Notes under the pieces: model-generated | Database searches by the model: none | The model's input: the letters and a program-made list of their open reading frames with translations, nothing else | What the model was told of the DNA's origin: nothing | Translations under genes and position numbers: made by a program | DNA from: Alloascoidea africana | Taxonomy: Eukaryota > Ascomycota > Alloascoideomycetes > Alloascoideales > Alloascoideaceae | Length of the DNA stretch: 64,000 bases | Direction: 5' to 3' | Assembly: GCA_030581615.1 (NCBI GenBank) | Contig: JAKTTT010000030.1 | Location: 1 to 64,000 of the forward strand | Part shown: positions 32,704-43,859 of the stretch, piece by piece | Position numbering within the stretch: position 1 is the first letter of the stretch | Layout: each line of letters begins with the position of its first letter

Positions 32704-34731
32704 TCAGAATGAACTCCAGCTCCAATCTGCGGGAACACTGCCAACCATATCGTTAAAAAGATTTGCATCTCTGTTATTTCTATTGCCATTGCCATTTCTA
32801 TTTTCGATACCTCTGTTTCTGTTTGGTTCAACCTCGGCATTCGAATTGTCATCTTCAGGGCGGCTGTTGTGCCGATCTTGTTTTAAATCCATCATGATTT
32901 TGTAGTCATCAAAACATCGTTCACATATCCGTTCAAGGCTTCCTGAACCATCGAATGAAAATCCTGCAAAACTATCCAGTTGGATATAATTGTTAACATG
33001 CTCTGCGCAAAAAATGTCACCGCATCGCCGACAATGATGTCGCCGTTCCAGAAATGTAAAATTTTTGCCACAAGAGGCACAACTAACACGATGGTTATCT
33101 GGTTTCCAATGTTGTCTTGTTGGTCTTTGGGCCATATTTGCGGAATTGGCTGATCGAAATCCAAGGGAACTAGCTAGAGAAGAGATTGATCTCGTGGGGG
33201 AACTATCCAGGAGTGATCTACTGCTATTGTTCCCACCCGAAATCATTTTCCATTGACTATTTCTCGAAAGTCTTCTTCCCTCAGGTCCTGAAGACGAGTT
33301 TGGATTTGAAATTGTTCTCGAATTCCCGTCTCTTGTTCTGGATCTTCTAGAGTCTCCTCTATCGTAATCGGCGGTAAATGAGTTTGTATTTCTGAGAACA
33401 GCAGGAACGTATAGTGGGGTTTTGGGATCACGAATTTGTCTCAAAGGTTTGTGAATCATGGACTCGACATGAGAGGTGTTGTTGTTGTTGAAATTCTGAT
33501 TATTGGAGTTGCTCATTATACTCGCAGAGTCATCACCAGATGCGGTTGTGGAGGTGGAGGAAGAGGTTCTTCTCTGTGCATTTGTTGAGCCATTCAATCT
33601 TTCTTCATCGACCGCATTCCTACCTTCATGTCCAACCATCCCACTGATGACGTTTGTGCGGCCACTCTGGTGGTCCACACCTCCGTTCGAGAGCTGTGAT
33701 TCGTCTTCTGCCGCCCTCTGGTCACTCTTTGTATGTATGCCGTTTGGCAAGGAGCCTTGGGGGGATCTGTCTGTACTGCTAGGCTTTTGGTCCTGCTGAT
33801 TTTGGGAGTGGAACCCATTCACATGATACTTTTGCTGCCGTTCCGGTTCTTGCTCTTGTTCCGGCTGCTGCTGCTGTTGCTGCTGTTGCTGCTGTTGCTG
33901 CTGTTGCTGCTGTTGTTGCTGCTGCTGCTGCTGCTGTTGGTACTGTCGATATGGGTTCTGGAACTGGTATTGGTATTGATTCAGGTTTTGATAATTGTTA
34001 TTTGAAGGGTTAGCAAGGCCAGTCAGGTTTACTGCAGAGTTGGAATTGGTATTCATGTTGAAATTAAAGTTGAAAGAAAGAGAAGTATTTGAAGTGTTAT
34101 GAACCATGGGGAGTCTTTTGGTCGCAGCAGCAGATAGCATAGAATATTTAGGTCGATATTCACTGTTATTTCTGCTAATAGCAGGCGAATTTTGATTAGA
34201 ATCGGAACCTGTTGGAACAGCATTTAAATTTAATCCCGATAATCGTTGAAGAGAAGATGTAACCGATATTGCAGAGTCTCCGCCATATCGCATATTAGGA
34301 GGTTGTCTTGTCAAAGAGGTAAATGATGATAGATCGACCTCTGCTGGCTTGTATTTGTCTTTTTCCTCGTTTTGTTCTCCTTTGATATCACATTCTATAC
34401 TGGTTGTTTTAGTCTGGCCGTCTAAAGGCTTATCCTCCACAAATGGAAGCTTCTGGCCTATTTGCACAGAGGCCCTTCTGCTGGAAGGCTCAGTTGCCGG
34501 CTGCCCAAGATTTGGCTCTTGTTGCTGCTGCTGCTGCTGCTGCTGCTGTTGTTGTTGCTGCTGCTGTCTGGCTTGGATCCTGATCTGCTGCTGTAATGGA
34601 GATGTCGAGATCGAAAATGCTGACCGTACAGAGGCCACAGGCCTTATTTCCTTTTTTTCAAAAGAAATCACCGTAGTGGACTCCGACGGACTGCTTCCGT
34701 CGGGAGACGAGCTGTTTGAACTTCCGCTCAT
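32704..34731 (-). CDS. PIB2: PIB2-like FYVE-domain protein with polyQ tracts (675 aa)
   Basis: The C-terminal third holds a FYVE zinc finger at about residues 540-615. It has the WKPD start, CASCGKNF, the phosphoinositide-binding RRHHCRRCG and a closing RICERCF. The protein ends in VPADWSWSSF, which resembles the short conserved tail motif of Pib2. In S. cerevisiae, vacuolar Pib2 binds PI3P through FYVE and activates TORC1 in response to glutamine, with the tail being essential. The remaining 530 residues are disordered, rich in Asn, Ser and Gln. Two polyglutamine stretches (DNA 34517-34566 and 33863-33938) carry 16 or more glutamines each. Identification as PIB2 rests on FYVE plus tail. A generic endosomal FYVE protein is the alternative. 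Confidence 0.82.
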   Translation of the reverse strand: MSGSSNSSSPDGSSPSESTTVISFEKKEIRPVASVRSAFSISTSPLQQQIRIQARQQQQQQQQQQQQQQQQEPNLGQPATEPSSRRASVQIGQKLPFVEDKPLDGQTKTTSIECDIKGEQNEEKDKYKPAEVDLSSFTSLTRQPPNMRYGGDSAISVTSSLQRLSGLNLNAVPTGSDSNQNSPAISRNNSEYRPKYSMLSAAATKRLPMVHNTSNTSLSFNFNFNMNTNSNSAVNLTGLANPSNNNYQNLNQYQYQFQNPYRQYQQQQQQQQQQQQQQQQQQQQQQQQQPEQEQEPERQQKYHVNGFHSQNQQDQKPSSTDRSPQGSLPNGIHTKSDQRAAEDESQLSNGGVDHQSGRTNVISGMVGHEGRNAVDEERLNGSTNAQRRTSSSTSTTASGDDSASIMSNSNNQNFNNNNTSHVESMIHKPLRQIRDPKTPLYVPAVLRNTNSFTADYDRGDSRRSRTRDGNSRTISNPNSSSGPEGRRLSRNSQWKMISGGNNSSRSLLDSSPTRSISSLASSLGFRSANSANMAQRPTRQHWKPDNHRVSCASCGKNFTFLERRHHCRRCGDIFCAEHVNNYIQLDSFAGFSFDGSGSLERICERCFDDYKIMMDLKQDRHNSRPEDDNSNAEVEPNRNRGIENRNGNGNRNNRDANLFNDMVGSVPADWSWSSF
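33863..33938. repeat. CAG/CAA repeat encoding polyglutamine
   Basis: A mixed CTG/TTG tract on the plus strand encodes about 25 consecutive glutamines within the PIB2-like protein. A shorter, similar tract lies at 34517-34566. CAA interruptions are frequent. Confidence 0.95.
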
Positions 34732-35083
34732 GGTGTATCTGTCCGCGGTATGGGCTTACTATAGCGAGGTCTGTTACAGGCTGTGGGTGGAGACAGCCCC
34801 AGCGGATAAAAAAAAGAGAGTGGAAGGTGTATGGGTGTTATCACTGCCCTAGTGAATGTGCTAGAAAGGGCAGCTTCAGGCAGTAGTAGGCTAAGAAGTT
34901 ATATCAAATTCACAAAGGCGTAGAGAGCAACAAAAGGGGACTATAAAACTAATAAACTATTTTCAGGACTCATAGAAGGAAGGAAGGAAGGAAGGCAATT
35001 AGTAGTAGGTTGGGGGAAAAAGAAAATGAACGGGAGAAATGCTTGTAGGAGGAGGTGTGGAAAAAATCAGAATACGAATGATG
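34732..35083. other. Short intergenic region upstream of PIB2-like gene
   Basis: This 352-bp stretch has a GGAA tandem near 34978-34995. No gene is seen. It serves as promoter for the PIB2-like gene and 3' region for the orphan upstream. Confidence 0.5.
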
Positions 35084-35713
35084 CTAGAATGGCATTCCAG
35101 TATGTGTTGTTGTTCTCTTGGTACCAGCACCAGCGGCGGAACGATTAATAGAGGTTTTGGGTCTGTTATCGAGCAATTGGAATGCTCTGAAAAAAACAGC
35201 AAGAAGATAAATCATAAAAGGCTTTAGGAATTCAATCATGACAAGAGGCATCAGAGCGATGTTGAGATTCAATGCCTCATCATCTTTATGGGATCCCACT
35301 CTGGTCTCGTCGCCATTGTCATCGTTGTTGACAAAACGAGGCAGAATTTTGGTTTTTGTCTTGCGGTCCGACATGTATAAATTATCCTTGTCTTTGGGAA
35401 ATCCCGAGGAGTGGATCATGCGGTCACTGGTATTGTGTGCACACGACACCAAAGTTTGTTCCGATTCTGCGCTTCCGATGCTCGAGACAGGACTTGTTGT
35501 TAGGCCACTTTTAAGGGGAGATTTGTAGCAAGAGTTTGAAACTTGGATTGTTGTATCCGAGCCTGTTGAAGAGTTTGGATTTGTTCCATTATGAGAGATG
35601 ATGGTTTCTGTAGGGGAGTTTAAAATTGAGGAAATGGAGTAAAAAGATCCTGGCATACTATGATGCATGGTTGAATATTCGGAAGATATTAAAGTTGTGA
35701 AACTATTATTGTC

Positions 35714-35753
<40 letters not shown>

Positions 35754-37279
35754 ATGTCATAGTATTCAGTTTGATCTAGACCATGGGAAAAGGATGGGGT
35801 GAACGATGGAGGAGGTGGGAGTGATGGAGCCCGGACAGAACTCAATGAAGACGAAGATGACAAGAATCGCTTTCCCATACACTCTGCTCGAAACATACGA
35901 TCATCGATGAGTTCTATATCATCGTCATCATCATGATCATAATTTTCTTTTTCGTCTTCACTATCCTCAACGGTGATTATAGAGATGTTTGAGTTTCTTG
36001 ATCTGTATTGTGGATTTTCACCAAACCCTAGTTGAAGATCAATAGGAAAATAACAATCTTTTTGATACTTGAGATTAGGAATGCCTTCTGAGGCGACAGT
36101 ACAAAAACTTTCTCCGAATTCTGTTGAAGATTTGGATTGGAATTTTTCGTTGGATCTAGGTTTCGATGATTCTTTAATTGTGGTTGTGGAAGCAACAGAA
36201 GCATTGGAAACAGATGATGCTTTTGATAGAAAAGAGTCGGTTGATAAAGTTTCGTGGGCCGAGAATTCACAAATGGTAGATTGACTCGAATTTAAATTTG
36301 ATTCAGAGGACACAATTTTTGGGTTCTTGATTTCGGATTTGCAATGGATATCAGGTTCAGGTTCAGAATCGGTTCTAAAAGAATAGAACAAATCTTCTGT
36401 TTCTGCAATTGACATTTGTTCCTCGATTCTGTCGTCATTATTCTGAATGCTCTCTTCATTTACAATTTCCGATTTCCATTCTAATAACAACTCGGGTTTA
36501 GGGGGACGTCTTTTCCTGGTAGGTTTTAAAGAATTCATTATTTCCATCTCCAATGCTTTATCCTTTTCCGTTGTAAAAGAATTTGCGGATAAGGAGTTGT
36601 TGTTAGTTGTTGTTGTAGCAAAATCACCAAGATGAATTCCTCCAATCTCTTGCATGATCAATTCAGCCTCTGTTGTGGGGTTCTTGCAGTTTTCTGTCTC
36701 CTTTTGTTGATCACACCGTCTTGTTGTGATATTTCGAAGAGGTACAAGAGGAACGGGGGTTCTATGGAAAAAGCCAATTTTGCCCCCTAATTTCCAAGCT
36801 TGGTTAATCATATATTTGTATGATTTGTGGTTATTGTGTTTATGAACATCAACGTATTTTTTCGCAAACCCAGTTGCAATTGTGCCCTTGCGCTGGATAT
36901 CCGAGACCGAGTTTACCGGGGGTTTGTTATTGTGATTAATCGGCAATATTGAAGTGGTTGGTTTCTTGGCTTTTTCCAATCGAGATTGATAATGAAACGA
37001 TTGATCTGCGTTTGTTATATTTCGTAAACGCGGTTTTTCTTTACCTTTTTGATTCATGTTCAATGTAGAGATCGCATTGGATGATGATGATGATGAAGAA
37101 GAAGAAGAAGTAATCAATTTTTGCAATTTTGTCTTTATCGCTGATCCGATTTGATGGTTTCGAAACGTTGGCAAAGGTCCTTCTTTAGTTTCATCGGATG
37201 CAAAACTATTGGAAAGTTTGGATCTACTGTACTTGTGTATGTAATCAAAGTCCTCATGTGTGAACGAGTATGAGGACAT
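35084..37279 (-). CDS. Unidentified Ser-rich protein with a C-terminal hydrophobic segment (731 aa)
   Basis: The frame is long and uninterrupted but I do not recognise the protein. It is Ser, Asn and Glu-rich. It has a polySer run at about residues 57-67, an acidic patch (DHDDDDDIELIDD) and a Ser-Glu dipeptide repeat at about residues 510-522. A cluster more likely to be structured lies at about residues 135-185. It includes GFAKKYVDVHKHNNHKSYKYMINQAWKL and PVPLVPLRNI. The C-terminus has one hydrophobic helix of about 25 residues (PLVMIEFLKPFMIYLLAVFFRAF) followed by a 35-residue basic tail ending TTTHTGMPF. It could be a tail-anchored or peripheral membrane protein, possibly lineage-specific. 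It shares an upstream region with the aminotransferase gene. Confidence 0.75.
35714..35752. repeat. TCACTT-type hexamer tandem encoding Ser-Glu repeats
   Basis: Degenerate hexamers encode alternating Ser and Glu within the orphan 731-aa protein. Confidence 0.85.
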
Positions 37280-37983
37280 TGTTTGCCCTTGTGGTTATCA
37301 AGAATCTATATGAAGGGACTACAGGATAGAGAGAGTCAAATGGGTGCAATGCGAAATGGGGCATTCTGCCTCTCGGTATTTATACCAGCAGTTGATCTCG
37401 GGAGTCGCGACACGAAATAAAAAAAAAAAAAAAAGGAGATAGATGAGAAGTCCCAATCCGGCAAAGTAATAACAACGGCCTGGTGATGATATGGACCTTA
37501 AATCTCAGGATACAGTTCAGTTAAGTTGGGTGTGTGCGGGCACATTCCTCATTCTCATCTTCGCAAAGTGCACTTTTGCGTGCTTCTCCAGGTTAAGCTT
37601 TTCGGGAGTAGAAACCCAAATTTTCCGAACGTCGGGGTCGAACGCTTCCGGAACACCGAAAAGCTGGGACTTGGGCAGCGAGGACGGGTCGCACACAGAA
37701 GCCAGCGGAGCGACTCGACGAGCTGGAGCACCTGGTCTAGCTGGCCTCGCGAGCAGGCCCACGAGCCCACGCTCCTGCCCTCGAGCCCACGCTCGTGCTC
37801 ACGCTCGTGCTCTCGAGGCTGCTCTCGAGCCCGGCAGCGGCTCCGGCAGCGGGCTTTTCCAGGTCTGAGTCACCGGGGCGGCAATCAGCGGGAGTTTTCC
37901 AGCCTAGATATAAAAGCACACACACCTCCAGCATCTGTTCTCACCAGATACCCCAATATCACACACACACACACAACTGTAGA
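37280..37983. promoter_or_regulatory. Divergent promoter of aminotransferase and orphan gene, Gcn4-like site
   Basis: The aminotransferase-proximal part (37640-37880) is GC-rich and full of CTCGAG- and GCTCGTG-type repeats. Elements readable upstream of the ATG are a tandem pair CCGGCAGCGG (37831-37840 and 37843-37852), one base away from the Leu3 consensus CCGGNNCCGG, a perfect Gcn4-type TGAGTCA (37866-37872) and a TATAAAAG (37909-37916). This layout fits general and branched-chain amino-acid control. Confidence 0.65.
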
Positions 37984-39237
37984 ATGTCTGCCCCATTGGA
38001 TCCTTCCAAGCTCGTCATAACCAAGACCACGACCCCCAAGAAGTGTCCTCCCAAGGAGGAGCTCGTCTTTGGCCGTGCTTTTTCAGGTGAGTTTGTGTGA
38101 AATATCCCCAATCCATCCGAATCTCGAGTCTTTATGTCCAGGCTTGTTAAGATTTCAAACTTTTCAAATTTTTTTATTTTTCAAGCTTTTATTCCCGATT
38201 ACTGATCTGACGACTATGGACTAGACCACATGCTGACCGTGGAATGGGACATTGAGGAGGGCTGGGCCGCACCCGAGATCAAGCCCTACGGCAACTTTTC
38301 CATGGACCCAGCCGCCTGCGTCTTCCACTACGGGTTCGAGCTGTTCGAAGGCATGAAGGCGTACAAGGACGCGCAGGGCCAGGTCAGAATCTTCCGGCCC
38401 GGCAAGAACATGGAGCGGATGAACTCGTCGGCGGCGCGGATCTGCCTGCCCACGTTCGACGGCGACGCTCTGATCCGGCTCATCGGCGAGCTGGTGGACG
38501 TGGACCGCGCGTGGGTGCCCGAAGGACGGGGGTACTCGCTGTACATCCGGCCCACGCTGATCGGAACGACGGCGGAGCTGGGCGTGGGCACTCCCACCAG
38601 GGCGCTGCTGTTCGTGATCTGCTCGCCCGTGGGGCCCTACTACAAGACCGGCTTCAAGGCCGTGAGCCTGGAGGCCACGGACTACGCGGTGCGCGCGTGG
38701 CCCGGCGGCGTGGGCAACAAGAAGCTGGGCGCCAACTACGCGCCGTGTATCCAGCCCCAGCTCCAGGCCGCGTCGCGTGGCTTCCAGCAGAACCTGTGGC
38801 TGTTCGGCCCCGAGGGCTACATCACGGAGGTCGGCACCATGAACGCGTTCTTCGTGTTCCGCGACGCCGCCTCGGGCCGCAAGGAGCTCGTCACGGCGCC
38901 GCTGGACGGGACCATTCTCGAGGGCGTCACCCGCGACTCCGTGCTGGCCCTGGCCCGCGAGCGCCTGGACCCGAGCGAGTGGGCCGTGGCCGAGCGCTAC
39001 TTCACGATCGCTGAGGTCAAGCAGGCCGCGGAGGACGGCCTGCTCGTGGAGGCCTTTGGCTCCGGCACCGCGGCCGTCGTCAGCCCCATCAAGGAGATCG
39101 GCTGGCACGAGCACCGCATCGCCATCCCACTGCAGCCGGGCAAGCAGCTGGGCGAGCTGACCGAGACCGTCGCCGGCTGGATCGCGAAGATCCAGTACGG
39201 TGAGGAGCCCAGCGACTGGAGCGTGGTGGTGGCCTAG
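37984..39237 (+). CDS. BAT: Branched-chain amino-acid aminotransferase, 2 exons
   Basis: Exons 37984-38086 and 38225-39237 encode 371 aa. The 138-nt intron has donor GTGAGT and acceptor CTAG. This fold-type IV PLP enzyme transfers the amino group between leucine, isoleucine or valine and 2-oxoglutarate. Visible motifs are FGRAFSDHMLTVEW, FELFEGMKAYK, the PLP-lysine region GNKKLGANYAP (Lys about 201) and EVGTMNAFFVF near the cofactor phosphate. The N-terminus (MSAPLDPSKLVIT) has no obvious mitochondrial presequence, so a cytosolic Bat2-like location is suggested. Codon use in exon 2 is extreme, with nearly every third base G or C, unlike PMA1 or the neighbours. The promoter carries Gcn4- and Leu3-like sites. 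Confidence 0.96.
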
Positions 39238-39394
39238 TTATTATATATATATATGTGGTGATGGTGGTGGTGTAGCAGTAGGAGGTTAGGCTAATCAATT
39301 AATTGTACTCTGTTCTTTCCACACACAGCTTCACACAAACCCATTTCGTACCGGAACTCTCTCGTCTGCCCACTCTCCTCCACGACCGTGAGCC

Positions 39395-40851
39395 ATGGCC
39401 TTTCTGTTCAAGCGGAACCCCAAGACCCCCCAGGACCTTGTTCGGAGTCTCTGCGACAATATTGCCCGGCTCGACCTGCCGACGGAGCGCAAAAAGGTAC
39501 CATGAGCTTTTCTCAAGTTTTTTTTTTGGCCTGCTGGGTGGCATCTAACCTTCTCTTCTTGTTTGTACTATTTGCTTAAAATATATAGGTCCAGGATGAT
39601 GTGACAAAGTGTCTTACCCAGATGAAGATAATCCTACATGGCGATGAGGGTATGTGCTTTTAGAGCGCTATGACCGCCCCCGTTGAATTTCTATTAATCT
39701 GTTTATCTTTAGACAATGATCCCATGCCCGATTCCATCGCAAAGTTGGCCCAGGAAATCTATTCAACTGATTGCCTTGTGCTTCTCGTCCAGAACATGCC
39801 CAGTCTAGATTTCGATTCCCGTAAAGACGTTGCCATCCTTTTTACGACCTTGCTGAGGCGCCAGATTGGGGACCGTTCCCCAACCGTTGACTACCTCTGT
39901 AATCGACCCCAAATCTTCAACATGCTCATGAAGGGTCCCGAAGGCCCAGGCCCAGATCTCGTGTTAAACACCGGTTTAATCCTTAGAGATTGTATCAAAC
40001 ATGAAAAATTGGCAAAAATGATTCTTTGGAACCCCCTGTTTTGGAATTACTTTGAATATGCCCAAGTAGGCACATTTGAAAATGCAACAGAGGCCTTTTC
40101 AACTCTTCATGATCTTTTAACAGTTCATAAAAGATTGGCTGCGGATTTTTTCTCTACAAATCTGAACAAATTCATATCAAAGATTAATTCCTTGATTGGT
40201 TCCGGAAACTACGTCACCAAAAGACAATCGATAAAATTACTTGCCTATTTAATGCTTCAAAGATCAAATTACATTCTAATGACCCATTACGTGGATTCTC
40301 CCGAAAACCTCAAACTCATAATGATTTTATTGGGTGATAGAAGTAGAAATATACAATATGAGGCTTTCCATGTTTTCAAAGTCTTTGTTGCAAATCCGAA
40401 AAAATACAAACCAGTCTCGGATATTCTGATTAAAAATAGAGAAAAGTTGTTACAATTCTTGAAAGATTTTAATTATGATAGACCAGATGATGGCATATTC
40501 AATGAGGAAAGAGACTTTTTGATTCAACAGATTGAAGAATTGCCAAAACTAGTGGTCACAAGTTCCTCTTCCATTTCATCATTTACAACTCCTCCTCCTC
40601 CTCCAACAACTACAGCATCAGCAAGCACACCAGAGGTACCAAAATTAGTGCCACCACCACAGATGCGAGAAAGAGCAGCATCTTCAGAAGCAAAATCGGA
40701 ATCTTCAAACAGATCAGGTTCGGGATCCATTTCGAATTTTAACTCGGAAAACATAACGCCAATATCTTTGGCCCCTAGTACTACCACTGGTGGTGGTGGT
40801 GGTGGGAACTGGGCAAGATCGAGGAAAGGCTCACATCCATATCAGACATAG
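39395..40851 (+). CDS. HYM1: HYM1/Mo25-like scaffold protein, 3 exons
   Basis: Exons 39395-39496, 39589-39649 and 39713-40851 encode 433 aa. The introns are 92 and 63 nt. The donor of the first is the less usual GTACCA. The protein is an Mo25-type helical-repeat scaffold, with MAFLFKRNPKTPQDLVRSLCDNI, FENATEAFSTLHDLLTVHK and RSRNIQYEAFHVFKVFVANP as family hallmarks. Hym1 is part of the RAM network (Kic1, Cbk1, Tao3, Sog2), which governs polarised growth and daughter-specific transcription. A disordered Ser/Pro/Thr-rich tail of about 95 residues extends beyond the usual end of the family. The gene is convergent with VPS36. Confidence 0.95.
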
Positions 40852-41030
40852 TAATATGATCTAAAATGTCTCTCTATGTATATGAAAAATAATACAATAC
40901 AAAACAAATGATGATAACACGAAAAAAAAAAAATAATAGCAAAAAAGGGATGTCTATATAAAGAGAAGAAGCGCCAATCATTCATTCATTCATTCATTCC
41001 CCCAGTTTTCTGTAAACCAAACACCCTAGA

Positions 41031-43248
41031 CTACGAGAAAATCTCTTTCGAATCCCATTTAAAATCCAAAATGTAATTCTCAAAAAATCTGGTTCCCGAG
41101 ATTTGTTCATCAATGCACAATTTACCCATTTCCAATGTCCCCATTTCCAATTCCTCAGTTGCAACACCAATACTCCATTTAAAGTATTCACTTATTTGAG
41201 GGATTGTTGAGCCTGTTCCAAAAATACCAACTCTCTCTTGTTCTTGTTGCTGCTGTTGTTCTTGTTGTTGTTGTTGTTGTTTACGTAAGAAAAGAATAAC
41301 GTTCTTTATGATGACTTGGTTAGTCCTGTAGGATTCATGAATAACAAGAATCCCGCTTTGATATCGTTTCAGTTTTATCGGTAGGTCCAATGAATCGAGA
41401 GCCTTGCATGCATAAAACAACTCTTTGGGGGAGATGAGGTTTATCCCTCGGGCACGATTATACAAAGCATATAGATCGATCAAAGTTATGATACCACCAT
41501 TTGCATCCAAAAGAGATTGTGAAGATGAAGATGAAGATGCATAGGGGTTCAATGAATTGTGATAAGAACCTGGCGATAATTGGGATGTTGTTAAAAAATT
41601 CGAAACTTCTCTAGCGAGTTCTCCATAGTAGATTCCATCAGAGGTGGAAATATCTTTCGTCACTGTTGTTGGTAACGAAAGTGGATAATCGAGTCCTAAT
41701 GCATTTGTCGTTGATCTCAACATGTTTAATCCTGAGGATGATGAAGAAGAAGAAGTGGATGTGGAATTTTGCTTTGAAAGAAGATGCGCAAACGATTCAG
41801 AAAGCTTGACAAGATCTTTTGCCCTGTTCATCAAAGACTGAAGATCTTCAAGTGATGATCCAAGAACCTGTTCATTTACAAGTCTTTTGCGCTCGCCCAC
41901 CAGTTCAAGACCATGTATACCAGTGACGATATTCGAAGACGATGCAAATGGCGATTGCAATTGCGATTGCAATTGTGAATTGGAACCATCAGATGTGGAG
42001 CCGTGGAGTTGTACTAAACTCTCACCATTTGTTTCTATACCCTGATCTCGGATAAAAGAACCCTCACGTAGTAGCGCCTTTAACTTTTCATAGAAAGACG
42101 AATCTCCACCGGCTCTGAAACTCAGCTTGTAAACTTGTAAATCCTTGCCGTATACCCCTGGAGGCAATTTTAGCACGTCGTCGTTGTCGTCGTCATACCT
42201 GTTGTTGGACTGCGCCATCAGATCATCGAAATCAGGCGTGCTCTGCTTTAAAAATAAATGGGATGTGTGGTCAAGATCCAACGTTGGTGGGAGTCTTTGG
42301 GATAATAACCTTGCTCCACAGATCTCACAATATAGAAGAGACGGATGGTTTATAAAAGTGCATCTTGGACAGGCAAAACCATCCTTTTTCCGCGATCCAT
42401 CTGAAACAGAAGTCTCTTCACTTTCCACTTTGGAAACAGCACTTGTTTCCACCACTGCTGGAACGGAGGAGGACTCGAGACATTCTTTGATAGTCTCTGG
42501 TAAAGCTGCAATGCCGCACATTGTGCACACAGGCAGTGGAGAACTATTATGGATATATTCTCTAGGTAAGGCGTTTACGAAGAAGCATATAGAGCATACC
42601 CATGTCTGTTCAAGGTAGATTGCTTTCCTGGCACCGCTACGGTTCTCATTTCGGTTGTTTTGAAGAGATGTGGTTGCAGTATTGGTAGAAATGGCATTAG
42701 TAGAGGCAGTCGCACCAGCACCAGCACCAGCACCAGCAGTTGTAGTTGAAATGGAAACTTGTGGTGGTGGTTTCAAACAGAGCTTAATTTTAGGAGAGGA
42801 TCTCATAAACCCGCTCTATAGCAATTATTAGTTATAACTGTTCTTTTTCATGAAGAAGAGGGTGATTGCTTGCATACATAGTAATCAACAGATTCAACAA
42901 GTGACAGATCAAGCGACACTGATCGCTCCTTGGGGTTCACCTTGTCGACGTAGTAGATGCGAAGAGTCGTCAGGTATACTCTTCCATTCTGGAAATTTTG
43001 AATCTTTTGCTTTCTATACAATCAAAAGAAAAGAGCTATTAGTACAGTCTGTGTGGTTGATATGGACAGAATACAAAGGAGGAGGATGCAAAAAAAGATC
43101 CCACTGGGGGACTAAAGACATACCCCAGGTACAGCCCAACGTCGCTCTGGATCTGGATATCTCGTTCGCCCCTGGCATGATCCAGCAACGGCCTCGAGCC
43201 CGGGGCCAGGGGACATCGTTTCCAGTAGTTCGGCGGGTGTGGCGCCAT
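41031..43248 (-). CDS. VPS36: VPS36, ESCRT-II subunit with GLUE and NZF domains, 3 exons
   Basis: Exons 43248-43124, 43013-42878 and 42815-41031 encode 681 aa. Introns are 110 and 62 nt. The first two exons complete a split PH-like GLUE domain (DVGLYLGKQKI, RVYLTTLRIYYVD, SGFMRSSPKIKL) that binds PI3P. Two NZF-type zinc modules are inserted, as in S. cerevisiae Vps36. Their cysteine pairs are WVCSIC/PVCTMC and FACPRC/LYCEIC, and the second probably binds ubiquitin. The C-terminal EAP30 winged-helix region follows, with FYACKALDSLDLPIKLKRYQSGILVI. Vps36 acts in endosomal sorting of ubiquitinated cargo. Starting at the third-exon ATG would lose most of the GLUE domain. Poly-Gln and poly-Ser runs are present in linkers. 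It is divergent from DFG5. Confidence 0.95.
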
Positions 43249-43859
43249 GGCATTGTCCAGCTCTTTCCTCTTCACTGCTGGAGAGAGCCAGCGGTGTCGT
43301 TTCGCGGACATAAAGGGAAACGTCCGTACACCCGGGGCCAAATCTATTGTGTCTGCGCCAAGCAGAGCCAACATCGACCACCCGGGCACAGACACCGTGG
43401 GCGGGAGCCCCAGGAGGTGGTCCCAGGAGGTCCCAGGAGGTCCCAGGAGCATCAGAGCATGGGCTCCAAGCGGCTTCAGACGGTCCCAACTGGACCCAGC
43501 TGGGCCCAGCTGGCCCCGTGCCGACTCACTTGCTTCCACCGCAAGCCCTCTTCGGGCAAGGCCCAGCTTCCCTGCATGAACCGTATTCTTCCACTCCGGG
43601 CGCTTGGCACAGGCAAAGCAAAAAGGAAAAGGAAAAGGAGCTCCACGGGCAGCTGCCAGCTCCACGGTATATATAGAGCCCACCGCGTCCGTCCTTGCTC
43701 TTCTCTACTCCTTCTGCGCTCGTTACAGGCACCGACAGTTCTCCAGGCCGGTGCCGCTACTTGTAGATACCCTTTGCTCCCGGACCCTGTCTGTCCCCAG
43801 CTTCAGCCCCAGCTCCAACTCCAACTCCAACTCCACCTCCTTCCGAGCTATCCATAACA
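43249..43859. promoter_or_regulatory. Divergent GC-rich promoter VPS36 / DFG5
   Basis: This 611-bp region is GC-rich between about 43280 and 43610. It has a TCCCAGGAGG decamer tandem and a TATATATA box at 43668-43675, about 190 bp before the DFG5 ATG. Open frames within it have no protein-like features. Confidence 0.55.
43409..43450. repeat. TCCCAGGAGG decamer tandem repeat
   Basis: Three adjacent ten-base units (43421-43450) follow a related twelve-base unit in the shared VPS36/DFG5 promoter. Confidence 0.9.

Noticed and set aside
38221-39114. 297-codon open frame antisense to the aminotransferase
   Set aside because: Shadow of the GC-rich coding strand; composition is Arg, Gly, His and Ala without any family feature.
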